A stretch of 64,000 nucleotides of DNA. Source: Burkholderiales bacterium RIFCSPLOWO2_02_FULL_57_36 (lineage in GTDB: Bacteria > Pseudomonadota > Gammaproteobacteria > Burkholderiales > Burkholderiaceae_D). A program made the position numbers and the translations under genes. Below, piece by piece: positions 29,753 through 39,284 of this stretch (its first letter is position 1; each line of letters opens with the position of its first letter). The stretch spans positions 51,718-115,717 of the forward strand of contig MESE01000104.1 of the NCBI GenBank assembly GCA_001770855.1, in the 5' to 3' direction. The notes under the pieces were generated by a model. The model searched no databases. It had not been told where the DNA came from and saw only the letters and a list, made by a program, of their open reading frames with translations.

Positions 29753-31450
29753 TCAGAGGGCGACGCAATCCTCGATCGTCGCCAGCAAAATCTCTGCCGG
29801 CACAGTGGTAATGACAGGCGAGCCCAACGGCTTCATCAGGATGAACTTGATTTGGCCGCCTTCATTTTTCTTGTCGACCTCCATCAACTCCAGCCACCTT
29901 TGCACACCCAGGTTCGGTGCGTCCACGGGCAATCCGGCCGCTTGCACCAATGCGCGAACACGATCCTTTGTTTGGCTATCAACAAAACCCAGTCTATGCG
30001 ACAGATTGGCCGCCATTGCCATGCCGCAACCGACAGCTTCACCATGCAGCCATTTTCCATATCCTAACCCCGCTTCGATTGCATGACCGAAAGTATGGCC
30101 AAAATTGAGGATCGCGCGCAAACCGCTTTCACGCTCGTCTTTCCGGACCACATCTGCCTTTATTTCGCAGGACCGTTGAATCGCATACGAAAGCGCTTCG
30201 AAATCCTTCGACATCAGTTTTTCAATATTACTCTCGATCCAGCTGAAGAAAGCCGCATCAATGATTGCGCCGTGCTTGATGACTTCTGCAAGTCCGGCAG
30301 ATAATTCGCGCAGCGGCAAGGTATTAAGGGTTGCAGTGTCGGCAATCACGGCCTGCGGCTGATAAAAGGCACCAACCATGTTTTTCCCAAGCGGATGATT
30401 AATGCCGGTCTTGCCACCAACCGACGAATCGACTTGCGCCAGTAACGTGGTCGGTACCTGAATATAGGGAACACCGCGCATATAAGTTGCGGCCGCAAAC
30501 CCGGTCATGTCTCCAATGACGCCGCCTCCCAAAGCGATCAATGTCGTTTTCCGATCGCATTTTTCAGCCAATAGCACGTCGAATATGCGCATCAGATTTG
30601 CCCAATTCTTTTCTTCTTCGCCATCGGGCAATACGATAGTCGCCACTTTCTTGCCCGCCGTTGTCAGCGTGCGTGTCAGGGTTTCCAGATAAAGCGGAGC
30701 CACCACGGTATTGGTAACAATGGCGACTCGCTCACCGGCGACATAACGGCCGGCGATCTCAGCATTCGACAGCAAGGAATGGCCAATTGCAATTGGATAA
30801 CTGCGATCACCTAAGTCTACCGATAAAGTAATGTAGGCAGGTTGAAGCATCTTTGTATCGGATGTTGATGAATCGGTATCAGTCCATTGATTCGCAGAGC
30901 CGCCATCGGCAGCCCCCCCTGCGACAAGTTCCAGTTGCGTCAGAATGTTTTGCATCAGCCATTGTACGTTAGGGCGCCCGGTATCGATGGTAACGTGAGC
31001 AACCTCACGATAGTACGGTTCGCGTTGGCGCGCCAGTTCTTCGATGCGTTTACGCGGATCGGCTGCCTGCAATAGAGGCCGACTTTTATCGTGACTGGTG
31101 CGTTGCAGAATGCTATTGACGCTAGCTCTCAGATAGACGACCGTCCCGCGCGATTTCAGAAGAGCCCGGCTTTCCGGATTGAGGATAGCGCCACCGCCTG
31201 TGGCCAGGACGATATCCTGCTGAGCGGTGAGATCACGGATAACTTCCGCTTCGCGCTGGCGAAAACTTTCCTCGCCTTCGATTTCGAAAATCAGCGGAAT
31301 CGAAGCCCCCGTGCGAGCCTCGATCTCATGATCCGAATCAATAAAACGCTTGTTGAGTCTTTTTGCCAGGGCGCGGCCAACCGTGGTTTTGCCTGCGCCC
31401 ATCAAGCCGACTAAGAAAATATTTCGTGACACGTCTGTAGGTTTCCTCAT
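29753..31450 (-). CDS. aroKB: Fused shikimate kinase / 3-dehydroquinate synthase
   Basis: One 565-aa frame. Residues 1-175 are shikimate kinase (Walker A GLMGAGKT near 15-22, [32 protein letters not shown]), which phosphorylates shikimate. Residues 201-565 are dehydroquinate synthase ([89 protein letters not shown]), the NAD- and metal-dependent second step of the shikimate pathway. The linker (176-200) is Gly/Ala/Asp/Ser-rich. These are normally two adjacent genes in relatives. An ATG at 30850 could start aroB independently. The joining segment includes seven consecutive G (30913-30919), so fusion depends on that run being correct. Confidence 0.92.
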   Translation of the reverse strand: MRKPTDVSRNIFLVGLMGAGKTTVGRALAKRLNKRFIDSDHEIEARTGASIPLIFEIEGEESFRQREAEVIRDLTAQQDIVLATGGGAILNPESRALLKSRGTVVYLRASVNSILQRTSHDKSRPLLQAADPRKRIEELARQREPYYREVAHVTIDTGRPNVQWLMQNILTQLELVAGGAADGGSANQWTDTDSSTSDTKMLQPAYITLSVDLGDRSYPIAIGHSLLSNAEIAGRYVAGERVAIVTNTVVAPLYLETLTRTLTTAGKKVATIVLPDGEEEKNWANLMRIFDVLLAEKCDRKTTLIALGGGVIGDMTGFAAATYMRGVPYIQVPTTLLAQVDSSVGGKTGINHPLGKNMVGAFYQPQAVIADTATLNTLPLRELSAGLAEVIKHGAIIDAAFFSWIESNIEKLMSKDFEALSYAIQRSCEIKADVVRKDERESGLRAILNFGHTFGHAIEAGLGYGKWLHGEAVGCGMAMAANLSHRLGFVDSQTKDRVRALVQAAGLPVDAPNLGVQRWLELMEVDKKNEGGQIKFILMKPLGSPVITTVPAEILLATIEDCVAL

Positions 31451-31495
31451 CCAACTATAAAGGACAAGGCCTGAAATTTACGGGCTCAAGTCTGA

Positions 31496-33613
31496 TTACC
31501 TTATGACGACTTTGTCATTAAGAATCTTCGGCGTAAGGAAAATCAATAGCTCAGTTTTATCATTTGTGCGCGCGGTGGTCTTGAATAAATGTCCCAATAC
31601 CGGAATATCACCAAATAAAGGGACTTTGGTTACCGTATCGCGATCCTGCTGTATATAAATGCCGCCGATCACAACTGTTCCACCATTCTCTACCAGCACT
31701 TGGGTTTTGACATGTTTCGTATCGATAGCAAATCCTTGCAATGTTGCCTGACCAACGCTGTCCTTATTGATGTCCACATCCAGAACCACATTTCCGTCAG
31801 GGGTAATCTGTGGGGTAACTTCGAGCTTCAAATTTGCTTTTCTAAATGCTAGCGAGGTGGCGCCGCTGCTTGTAGCGACTTGATAAGGAAGCTCGGTGCC
31901 CTGTTCGATCGTAGCCTTAAGCTGGTCAGCCGTAACAACACGAGGGCTGGAAAGGATCTTGCCCTTGCCGTCGGCCTCCAAGGCAGTCAGCTCGAGGCTG
32001 ATAAATCTCGTCGCCGCAGCATTAAATAGTCCCAAGGCGATTGACCCGGGGGATGCACCATTCAGACCAGCTGCAGGCAAATTCACTTGGTTGCCGTTAA
32101 CAGTTTGCAATGCATCTGAATTTAAGCCTTCTGCATCTGCCTCTGTGTTCTGCGTTCCTCCAATTTCTCTAATATTGCGCCGTATTTTTTGGGCTCCAAA
32201 ACCAAGTTTCGCTCCCAGATTTCTGCTGAAGGTATCATTCGCCTCCACAATGCGGGCCTCGATCAACACCTGTCGACTCGCAATGTCAGTCTTCTGAACC
32301 AGCTTGCGTATCTCTTCCAGCTTTGAGCCAATATCAGTGACAAAGAGCTGGTTTGTTCTAGGATCGATTACCGCGCTGCCACGTTTTGACAAAATGCTGC
32401 GCCCCCCGCCTCCGGCATTATCCAGGATCGACTTGAACGCATCCGCTTTTTGGTAATTCAGCTGGAATGTCTCGGTCCGTACCGGCTCAAGTTCTGCGAT
32501 TTGTGAACGTTGTTCCAACTCCAGCTTTTCTTTGGTCAGCAATTCATCTTTTGGCGCAATCCACAGCACAGAACCATTCTTGCGCATATCAAGGCCTTTG
32601 GCCTGCATCACGATATCGAGCGCTTGATCCCAAGGCACATCCTTCAAGCGAAGCGTGAGGTTGCCGCCAACGGTATCGCTGGTAATGATATTCAAACCGG
32701 TGAAATCCGCAATTACCTGCAGCACTGCCCTGACTTCGACGTTTTGGAAATTCAATGATAATTTTTCGCCGCGATACCCCTGAGTGCCTTGAGTCAACTT
32801 GTTCGGCTCTTCCTTGACCGGCTTGACCTCTACGACCAACTGCGAATCGCTTTGGTAGGCGCTGTGTTCCCATAAACCCCTAGGCTCAATCACCATCCGT
32901 ACATTTTCACCTTGCGTCGAGGTCGTAATCGTTTGTATGGGCGTGCCGAAATCGGTCACATCCATACGGCGACGCAGTACGTCCGGCAAGCCGGCCTTGA
33001 GAAAATCAATCAGGATGGTTTGCCCTTGCTGACGTACATCAACGCCTATCTGATTGTTTGGCAGGTCGATCACAACGCGCCCTTCACCACTGCCGCCTCG
33101 TCGAAAATCGATATCGCGGATATTCTGTACACCTGCTGCCACTGGCGCGGAAGGAATCGGCACCCCGGACGAATTAACTGCCGTTGCAACGCCTCCCGAC
33201 CCGTCGATTGTCACCACGACCGAATTGCCTTCAATCGCAGTCGCGTAGTTTAAAGGCCGCTTCAAGTTGAAAACCACTCGCGATCTCGCGCCGGCCTGCA
33301 CGACATTAACGTTGCGCACATCCCCTAAACCGATATCCTGTGCGGTGGTTCCGGTAGCGTTTGCCGTTCCCGAAAAATCGAGGGCAATACGCGCCGGGTT
33401 AGCGATTGAAAATCCGATTGGCGGTTTGTCAACCGGCCTCTTGAGGGTGATTTTTACGATTACATTCGCACCTTGCTGGTTCGTGCTGATCGACTCGATC
33501 GCATTCTCTTGCGCCATCGCGAAAACGGGAACGCCTGCGAAGCAAACAAAAATGCTTCGTTGTACGAATCGACGTGCAAGCACCGCCAATTTTTGGTTTT
33601 TAAGCATCATCAT
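31496..33613 (-). CDS. pilQ: Type IV pilus secretin PilQ
   Basis: Outer-membrane secretin (705 aa) through which the type IV pilus passes. Signal peptide to about residue 35 (GVPVFAMAQ). Two AMIN peptidoglycan-binding-like domains lie in the first 270 residues, then the STN/N0 domain (LNFQNVEVRAVLQVIADFTG), an N1 domain and the secretin domain (VLIEARIVEANDTFSRNLGA ... VVIGGIYIQQ, VPLFGDIPVLGHLFK, ELLIFLTPKIL). The first of three ATGs overlaps the pilP stop (ATGA) and has AGGAGAC upstream. Last of pilMNOPQ; aroKB follows by 45 bp. Confidence 0.97.
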   Translation of the reverse strand: MMMLKNQKLAVLARRFVQRSIFVCFAGVPVFAMAQENAIESISTNQQGANVIVKITLKRPVDKPPIGFSIANPARIALDFSGTANATGTTAQDIGLGDVRNVNVVQAGARSRVVFNLKRPLNYATAIEGNSVVVTIDGSGGVATAVNSSGVPIPSAPVAAGVQNIRDIDFRRGGSGEGRVVIDLPNNQIGVDVRQQGQTILIDFLKAGLPDVLRRRMDVTDFGTPIQTITTSTQGENVRMVIEPRGLWEHSAYQSDSQLVVEVKPVKEEPNKLTQGTQGYRGEKLSLNFQNVEVRAVLQVIADFTGLNIITSDTVGGNLTLRLKDVPWDQALDIVMQAKGLDMRKNGSVLWIAPKDELLTKEKLELEQRSQIAELEPVRTETFQLNYQKADAFKSILDNAGGGGRSILSKRGSAVIDPRTNQLFVTDIGSKLEEIRKLVQKTDIASRQVLIEARIVEANDTFSRNLGAKLGFGAQKIRRNIREIGGTQNTEADAEGLNSDALQTVNGNQVNLPAAGLNGASPGSIALGLFNAAATRFISLELTALEADGKGKILSSPRVVTADQLKATIEQGTELPYQVATSSGATSLAFRKANLKLEVTPQITPDGNVVLDVDINKDSVGQATLQGFAIDTKHVKTQVLVENGGTVVIGGIYIQQDRDTVTKVPLFGDIPVLGHLFKTTARTNDKTELLIFLTPKILNDKVVIR

Positions 33614-34152
33614 TTTTTAGTCTCCTGCAGCTCTAGCTTCGCTTTACGTTCGACCCAATCGCCGGCCGCATCTTGTACAATTTCTTTAATGTCCACTTCG
33701 GTTTCCGTGATCTTGGTGATCATTCCAAGATTTTGCCCGACATAGTTGCCGACCTTGGCCTGGAATATTGTTTTGTCCGACTTTAGAATCGCGTAGCTCA
33801 AACTTGCTTTCTGCAGCGTTCCTACCATGATTAAGGTATCAAGCGGATAGCTTTCCAACGGCTCGCGACGACGCTCAAGATCCGGCTTGAAGCCGCTATT
33901 AGAGTTGGCTTGCGCCTTGGCAAGCGCTATCGTAAGTTTGTTCGGATTATATGGATCAACAACGCCTTGTGCGCCATAAATAAACGGAATAAATTTCTTG
34001 GGCTCTGATAATTTTGGAATAGATACTTTGGTTTCACGTTTGATATCGTTCATCCATTGCTGGACTTCCTGATTAGCGTCATCGCCACTACAACCTTGCA
34101 ATCCGACCACGAGGGATAGGATTATCATCGCTTGGAGACGAGATCTTGTCAT
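33610..34152 (-). CDS. pilP: Type IV pilus assembly lipoprotein PilP
   Basis: Inner-membrane-anchored periplasmic lipoprotein (180 aa) linking the PilNO platform to PilQ. Lipobox LQGC with Cys21. The PilP domain shows VDPYNPNKLTIAL, RRREPLESYPLDTLIMVG, and VGNYVGQNLGMITKITETEV, which are typical. Overlaps pilO and pilQ by 4 bp each. Confidence 0.95.
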   Translation of the reverse strand: MTRSRLQAMIILSLVVGLQGCSGDDANQEVQQWMNDIKRETKVSIPKLSEPKKFIPFIYGAQGVVDPYNPNKLTIALAKAQANSNSGFKPDLERRREPLESYPLDTLIMVGTLQKASLSYAILKSDKTIFQAKVGNYVGQNLGMITKITETEVDIKEIVQDAAGDWVERKAKLELQETKK

Positions 34153-34787
34153 TTTTTGCCTCCCTTGCGTTGCGCCGACACTTCGTCTTTATCAAGATAA
34201 CGGAAGGTTTTTGCCACAGCATCAAGCGTCAGCACCCCATCCTTGAGCGTAACCAGATTCATGTTGTTTAGTGTGACGATACGGGGAAGATTGGCTATAT
34301 CGCTGGTAAACGCACCGACGTCGTGATAGTTGCCTGTGACTTTGATGCTGATCGGCAACTCTGCATAATAGTCTTTTACAACTACCTGTCCAGGCTTAAA
34401 TAATTCGAACTGTAATCCGCGTCCGATGCCCGCTTGGTTGATATCGGACAATAGCGCATCCATTTCCGCTTTACTGGGCAACTGTTTTTCAAGCGAAGCG
34501 ACGTACTCCCCCACTTGCGCTTTCTGTTTGCGCAATCCTTCCAAATTTACCGCTTGCTGAATCTTGCCCTTGTATGCTTCTTTGAGCTTTACCTCTTCCT
34601 GTTCGCCAAGGGCAAGTTCTTCTAATTGATTATTCCAATAAAAGTACCAGCCCAATCCAACTATTGCGACAAATACCCCGACCCCACACAGGATGCGCGG
34701 TATCAAAGGCCATTGCCCAGGATGACGCCCGTTCAAGCCGCGAAACTGGGCGCTGAGTGCTCCTCCCATATCTTTCATATCTGCCAT
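34149..34787 (-). CDS. pilO: Type IV pilus assembly protein PilO
   Basis: Bitopic inner-membrane protein (212 aa) that pairs with PilN. The cytoplasmic start ends in QFRGLNGRHPGQWPLIPRIL, then one transmembrane helix (about 31-48), a coiled coil rich in Glu/Lys/Gln, and a ferredoxin-like periplasmic fold (GRGLQFELFKPG, AELPISIKVTGNYHDVGAF). Overlaps pilP by ATGA. Confidence 0.94.
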   Translation of the reverse strand: MADMKDMGGALSAQFRGLNGRHPGQWPLIPRILCGVGVFVAIVGLGWYFYWNNQLEELALGEQEEVKLKEAYKGKIQQAVNLEGLRKQKAQVGEYVASLEKQLPSKAEMDALLSDINQAGIGRGLQFELFKPGQVVVKDYYAELPISIKVTGNYHDVGAFTSDIANLPRIVTLNNMNLVTLKDGVLTLDAVAKTFRYLDKDEVSAQRKGGKK

Positions 34788-34802
34788 TACGCGTCTCTCA
34801 TA

Positions 34803-35432
34803 TCAAGGGATTTTTGTCGCGGCAGCCGGCGCCACACCACTTTGCGCAAGTTTCGCGGCAGCGGCATCAACGTCACGCGGACGTTTGATACCGACTTTGA
34901 CGTTGAACTCGTATACTTTTTTAGCGTCTCTGCCTTGTCCGGCCCCTGTGGAGCGGATTTCGATCAGATCGGGCCGTTCAAGCCACGGTGAACTGTTGCT
35001 CAAGTTCCGCAGCAATTCGGATACGCGTTCATTCGATTGTGCATGTCCGTTAAGCATTACATCTTGGCCCGTTTGCTTGAATGACTTCAGATATATTCCT
35101 TCAGGAACCTGCTTGACCAATTCATCCATCAGATAGACCGGCTGATTGCGATCGCTCTGCAAATCTTCCACCGCTTGTTGCCGAGCCTTGAGCGCTTCAA
35201 TTTCCTGCTTGAGCGTGGCAATTTCCGCAATTTGCACATCAAGCCTCTTGTTTTCGGCTTTGATGAATTCATTGCGTTGATTCTGATTCGAAATTTTGTG
35301 TTCGATGAACCCCGCGACCGTCAATACGGCTACGCCACCTAAAACGAGGGACAAGGCCAGCATTGCGAAAAACGCGTTCTTGCGTTCTTTTCGCTTGGCC
35401 TCGCGATGCGGCAGTAAATTAATTCTGATCAT
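34803..35432 (-). CDS. pilN: Type IV pilus assembly protein PilN
   Basis: Bitopic protein (209 aa). The cytoplasmic N-terminus MIRINLLPHREAKRKERK carries the INLLP motif that binds PilM. One membrane helix follows at about 20-42, then a coiled coil and the periplasmic domain (PVYLMDELVKQVPEGIYLKS). Its ATG overlaps the pilM stop (TAATG). A short Ala/Pro-rich end (KLAQSGVAPAAATKIP) is specific to this lineage. Confidence 0.95.
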   Translation of the reverse strand: MIRINLLPHREAKRKERKNAFFAMLALSLVLGGVAVLTVAGFIEHKISNQNQRNEFIKAENKRLDVQIAEIATLKQEIEALKARQQAVEDLQSDRNQPVYLMDELVKQVPEGIYLKSFKQTGQDVMLNGHAQSNERVSELLRNLSNSSPWLERPDLIEIRSTGAGQGRDAKKVYEFNVKVGIKRPRDVDAAAAKLAQSGVAPAAATKIP

Positions 35433-36511
35433 TAATCAAACCTCCGCATCGCCAAGCCGCATGCAATCAAGTAAGCAGGCGCATCCATCCGTAACTGTTT
35501 TTCGCGGATCGTCGAGCCTAGCTGCATTCCCTTGAAAGGGCTCACAATCGACGTCGATATTTGAGTACGACTTGCGATAATTTCCACCAAGCCGGGAATA
35601 ATTGCACACCCTCCAGCCAGAAATATCTGATCGATCCGTGTATAAGGCGTGGATGTAAAGAAAAATTGTATGGCACGCGTTATTTCCAATGCCGCGCTCT
35701 CCAAAAACGGCTCCAACAGTTCTCGTTCATAGCCATCGGGCAAATCCCCGGATTTTTTCTTTGCCTCTGCCTCGTCTTGAGACACGCCATAAGCGCGGAC
35801 AATATCTTGAGTCAGTTGATTGCCGCCAAAAGGTTGTTCGCGTTCATAAAGCGGCTGCCCATCCAGCAACACGGATATATGGGTTACTTGCGATCCAATC
35901 TGGAACAGCGCAACGATTTGGCCTTGTCCGGCTTGAGGCAATTGGGATGTAATGCGATCGATCGCGGTTCGCGCGGCATAAGATTCAATGTCCATTACGG
36001 TAGGCTTCAATCCCGCAGCCTCCGCAACCGCCACCCGGTCCTCCACTTTTTCCTTGCGGGTTGCTGCCAGCAATACTTCTATATCCTCTGGAGAATTTTG
36101 TGCCGGTCCGATCACATCGAAATCGAGACTGACTTCATCCAGTGCGAATGGAATATATTGATTTGCTTCGGACTCCACCTGGAATTCCAATTCTTCCTCG
36201 GATAATCCGCCCGGAAGAATGATTTTTTTGGTAATAACGGATGCAGGTGGCATACCCAAGGCCACCAATTTTGCTCGAGTGCCGCTTTTTTTCCAAACCC
36301 GGCGGACCGCCTCTGAAACTTGCTCGATATTTTCGATATTGCCGTCTACCACGGCCCCCTTCGGCAAAGGTTCGGCTGCATAGCGTTCAAGACGCAATTC
36401 ATTTTTTCCGACTTCAGAAAGCTCGACCAGTTTCACACCGGACGTACTGATATCCAATCCAATCAGCGGGGCGTTCTTGTTGCCGAATAAAGATCCCAGT
36501 TCTAAAGCCAA
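35432..36511 (-). CDS. pilM: Type IV pilus assembly ATPase-like protein PilM
   Basis: Actin-like cytoplasmic protein (359 aa) that binds ATP and the N-terminus of PilN. Markers: LIGLDISTSGVKLVELS (phosphate 1), VESEANQYIPFALDEVSLDF, VDGQ-like VSVLLDGQPLYEREQPFGGN region and IDQIFLAGGCAIIPGLVEII. The start codon is TTG at 36511, supported by a strong GAGGGGGGA sequence 6 nt upstream. First gene of pilMNOPQ, divergent from mrcA as in most pilus-bearing proteobacteria. Confidence 0.96.
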   Translation of the reverse strand: MALELGSLFGNKNAPLIGLDISTSGVKLVELSEVGKNELRLERYAAEPLPKGAVVDGNIENIEQVSEAVRRVWKKSGTRAKLVALGMPPASVITKKIILPGGLSEEELEFQVESEANQYIPFALDEVSLDFDVIGPAQNSPEDIEVLLAATRKEKVEDRVAVAEAAGLKPTVMDIESYAARTAIDRITSQLPQAGQGQIVALFQIGSQVTHISVLLDGQPLYEREQPFGGNQLTQDIVRAYGVSQDEAEAKKKSGDLPDGYERELLEPFLESAALEITRAIQFFFTSTPYTRIDQIFLAGGCAIIPGLVEIIASRTQISTSIVSPFKGMQLGSTIREKQLRMDAPAYLIACGLAMRRFD

Positions 36512-36633
36512 GTGCGGTCCCCCCTCGAAAACATGATTTTTTCCTGCGAACGCACCAAAAATTCAATGGTCCAATGTTGCTATGGCGCAGGCGCAAAGAA
36601 AAAATCTGTTTAAAAACCAATGTTTAGATGACA

Positions 36634-36663
36634 CTTATAAAACGTTACATTAAATCGTAGCAA
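36634..36663 (-). promoter_or_regulatory. Candidate sigma-70 promoter of pilMNOPQ
   Basis: Minus strand TTGCTA (36658-36663), an 18-bp spacer and TATAAG (36634-36639); shifting by one gives TTATAA with 17 bp. The leader would be about 115 nt. I looked for a sigma-54 site, which controls other pilus genes, and saw none. Confidence 0.5.
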
Positions 36664-36797
36664 TAAGGCTCCAGCGGTGTAAAGCAATTTCCGTGTAGTA
36701 ATTTGTAAATCCGTTGTCAAAGCCCAACGCTGTTTTGGCCTTGGATGTGGTTTTAAGAGTTTCTTTGATGTAATGAAAGGCTCTCGCCGCGGACCGT

Positions 36798-36803
36798 TAT
36801 AAT
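36798..36803 (+). promoter_or_regulatory. Candidate -10 box of mrcA
   Basis: Perfect TATAAT 41 bp before the ATG at 36845. No good -35 box at 16-18 bp. Confidence 0.4.
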
Positions 36804-36844
36804 GGAGAATTCATTATTTTCATCCAGAATCTTTACTTTTACGC

Positions 36845-39205
36845 ATGACATCTTCTCACTCCAGGAATGGCTCCCCCCCCAAACCGTCGAAGCGACAATA
36901 CAACATGTTTGCACGTGTAGCGACCGGCATTGCTGGCATTTTTGCAACACTTGCCTTACTCAGCGTGCTGTTGCTCGGCTTCATGCTGGTAATGGCCTAT
37001 CCAAATCTCCCTCCTTTGGATTCGTTGACAGATTACCGCCCGAAAATTCCACTTCGAATATTTTCTGCGGACAATGTACTTATTGGGGAATTTGGCGAAG
37101 AACGGCGAAATGTCGTGCCATTTAATGAGATTCCCGACTTAATGAAGAAGGCAGTGCTTGCCATTGAAGATGACCGTTTTTATGAGCATGGTGGAGTTGA
37201 TTACTTGGGAATTGCTCGCGCCGCACTGCACAATCTTTCAGGCGGAACCAAGCAAGGCGCTTCGACCATCACGCAGCAGGTTGCGCGGAATTTTTTCCTG
37301 TCCAGCGAACAAACGCTGCGGCGCAAGCTTTATGAAATCCTTTTAGCATGGAAAATCGAGCAGAATCTGACCAAGGATCAGATTCTTGAGGTTTACATGA
37401 ACCAGATTTATTTGGGGCAGCGTGCATACGGGTTTTCATCGGCTGCGCAAATTTACTTTGGGAAAAAATTGTCTGGGGTCACCATTGCGGAAGCAGCGAT
37501 GCTGGCTGGTTTGCCAAAAGCGCCATCCGCCAACAATCCAGTAGTAAATCCGAAACGCGCTCGCGTACGGCAGCAATATATTTTGCTGCGCATGCGAGAT
37601 CTTGGTTACATCACGGAGGCGCAGTATCTCGAAGCAAAAGATGAAGAACTTAGAATCAAGATGGACAGTAACGCATTTGGTGTACATGCGGAATACGTCG
37701 CTGAAATGGCACGTCAGCTAGTTTATGAACAATTCAGGGAAGAGACTTACACACGCGGTTTAAACGTCTTTACTACCGTCACCAAAGCGGATCAGGATGC
37801 AGCCTATTTTTCACTGCGGCGCGGCGTGATGGACTATGAAAAGCGTCATGGCTATCGCGGACCGGAAGGTTATATGGATATTCCGTCCGCAAAGGAAGAA
37901 GCTGAAGATGCTATTGAAACCGAAATCGCCGATCATCCCGATAGCGATGACTTGGTTGCGGCCGTAGTGCTGGAAGCATCTGTAAAAAGCGTCCGTGCCG
38001 TTCTGGCATCCGGCGAAGAGATCATGATCAGTGGTCCGGGCCTGAGCTTTGCGGCAAGAGCGTTAAGCGACAAGACTGCCCCTAATCGCCGTATCAAACG
38101 AGGCGCCATTATCCGTGTGATACTGGAGGGCAAAGTGTGGAACATCACTCAAATGCCGGAAGTCGAATCTGCGTTCGTTGCAGCCAATACCGACGATGGT
38201 TCGATTCGCGCGCTGGTCGGCGGTTTTGACTTTAATCGTAATAAGTTCAACCACGTCACCCAGGCTTGGCGCCAACCCGGCTCATCATTCAAGCCGTTCA
38301 TTTATTCTGCATCGCTTGAAAAAGGATTGTCACCCGCGACGATCATCAATGATGCGCCGATCCGGTTTGATGCCGGACAAACCGGTGGACAGGCATGGGA
38401 ACCGAAAAATTATGATGGAAAATACGATGGCCCGATGTCGGTGCGCAAGGGCTTGAGCAAGTCGAAGAACATGGTCTCAATTCGAATTCTTCATCAAATC
38501 GGCGCGAAATATGGCCAAGAATATGCGACCCGTTTCGGCTTTGATGCAGACAAAAATCCACCTTACCTCACGCTGGCATTGGGCGCGGGCGCAGTTACGC
38601 CGCTGCAGATGGCCGGCGCATTTGCCGTATTTGCCAATGGCGGATACAAGGTCAGCCCATACCTTATCTCAAAGATTACCGATGGCGCTGGCAATGTTCT
38701 ATCACAGGTTGACCCCGACAAAGCTGGCGATGAAACTAATCGCGTAATTGATGCGCGCAATGCATTCGTGATGGATAGCATGATGAGAGACGTCGTCAAA
38801 TTCGGAACGGCAACCAAGGCGTTGGTTCTGAAGCGTCCGGATCTTGCCGGAAAAACCGGGACAACCAATGATTCGGTGGACGCCTGGTTTGCAGGTTATC
38901 AACCTAAAATAGTAGGCATTGCATGGGTAGGTTTTGACCAGCCCAAAAATCTCGGTGCCAAGGAAACCGGAGGGGCCGCGGCGCTGCCCATCTGGATTGG
39001 CTATATGCAAAAGATGTTGAAAGACGCCCCAATTGAAGAGCGCGCCGTACCTGAAGGACTGATTCAAGTAGCCGGTGAATACTATTATGCGGAATATCCG
39101 CCGGGTGTGGGTATCCGTAATCTCGGACTTGACGAAGGATTGCTAGGCGATCCGACAATGGAAGTAAACAAGACGAAGGATGAGGTCAAAAACGAGTTGT
39201 TCTGA
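36845..39205 (+). CDS. mrcA: Penicillin-binding protein 1A
   Basis: Bifunctional peptidoglycan synthase (786 aa) of the inner membrane. Short cytoplasmic tail, membrane helix at about 25-50. Glycosyltransferase (GT51) domain: EDDRFYEHGGVDYLGIARA with the catalytic Glu, GASTITQQVARNFFL, RKLYEILLAWKIEQNL, QIYLGQRAYGFSSAA. An OB-like insert follows, then the transpeptidase: PGSSFKPFIYSA (active-site Ser in SSFK), LSKSKN (SxN) and KTGTTN. The tail is acidic/basic mixed. No strong ribosome binding site; ATG 36905 (MFARVATG) is an alternative start that would skip a C8 tract. Confidence 0.97.
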   Translation: MTSSHSRNGSPPKPSKRQYNMFARVATGIAGIFATLALLSVLLLGFMLVMAYPNLPPLDSLTDYRPKIPLRIFSADNVLIGEFGEERRNVVPFNEIPDLMKKAVLAIEDDRFYEHGGVDYLGIARAALHNLSGGTKQGASTITQQVARNFFLSSEQTLRRKLYEILLAWKIEQNLTKDQILEVYMNQIYLGQRAYGFSSAAQIYFGKKLSGVTIAEAAMLAGLPKAPSANNPVVNPKRARVRQQYILLRMRDLGYITEAQYLEAKDEELRIKMDSNAFGVHAEYVAEMARQLVYEQFREETYTRGLNVFTTVTKADQDAAYFSLRRGVMDYEKRHGYRGPEGYMDIPSAKEEAEDAIETEIADHPDSDDLVAAVVLEASVKSVRAVLASGEEIMISGPGLSFAARALSDKTAPNRRIKRGAIIRVILEGKVWNITQMPEVESAFVAANTDDGSIRALVGGFDFNRNKFNHVTQAWRQPGSSFKPFIYSASLEKGLSPATIINDAPIRFDAGQTGGQAWEPKNYDGKYDGPMSVRKGLSKSKNMVSIRILHQIGAKYGQEYATRFGFDADKNPPYLTLALGAGAVTPLQMAGAFAVFANGGYKVSPYLISKITDGAGNVLSQVDPDKAGDETNRVIDARNAFVMDSMMRDVVKFGTATKALVLKRPDLAGKTGTTNDSVDAWFAGYQPKIVGIAWVGFDQPKNLGAKETGGAAALPIWIGYMQKMLKDAPIEERAVPEGLIQVAGEYYYAEYPPGVGIRNLGLDEGLLGDPTMEVNKTKDEVKNELF

Positions 39206-39264
39206 TCATGCCGCCCGCCAAAGGCAAGTCTCAGATAAAAGTGGCGCTGCCGATTGGCCTGTAA

Positions 39265-39284
39265 TTTCTTAAGATCTTAAGAAA
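39265..39284. repeat. 20-bp perfect palindrome
   Basis: TTTCTTAAGATCTTAAGAAA is its own reverse complement. It lies between the ends of mrcA (plus) and cyaY (minus). A TATAAT (39287-39292) follows 2 bp later, with no gene directly behind it. It could be a weak bidirectional terminator or a protein-binding site. Confidence 0.6.

Larger units (their letters stand above)
36512..36844. other. Divergent intergenic region pilM/mrcA
   Basis: 333 bp between the divergent pilM and mrcA starts. It holds the pilM promoter candidate near 36634-36663, a TATAAT for mrcA at 36798-36803 and six consecutive C just before the pilM start. The middle (36665-36790) shows nothing I can support. Confidence 0.6.

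Noticed and set aside
36512..36790. Sigma-54 promoter for pilM
   Set aside because: No GG-N10-GC pair in the TGGC/TTGC context was found in either orientation.
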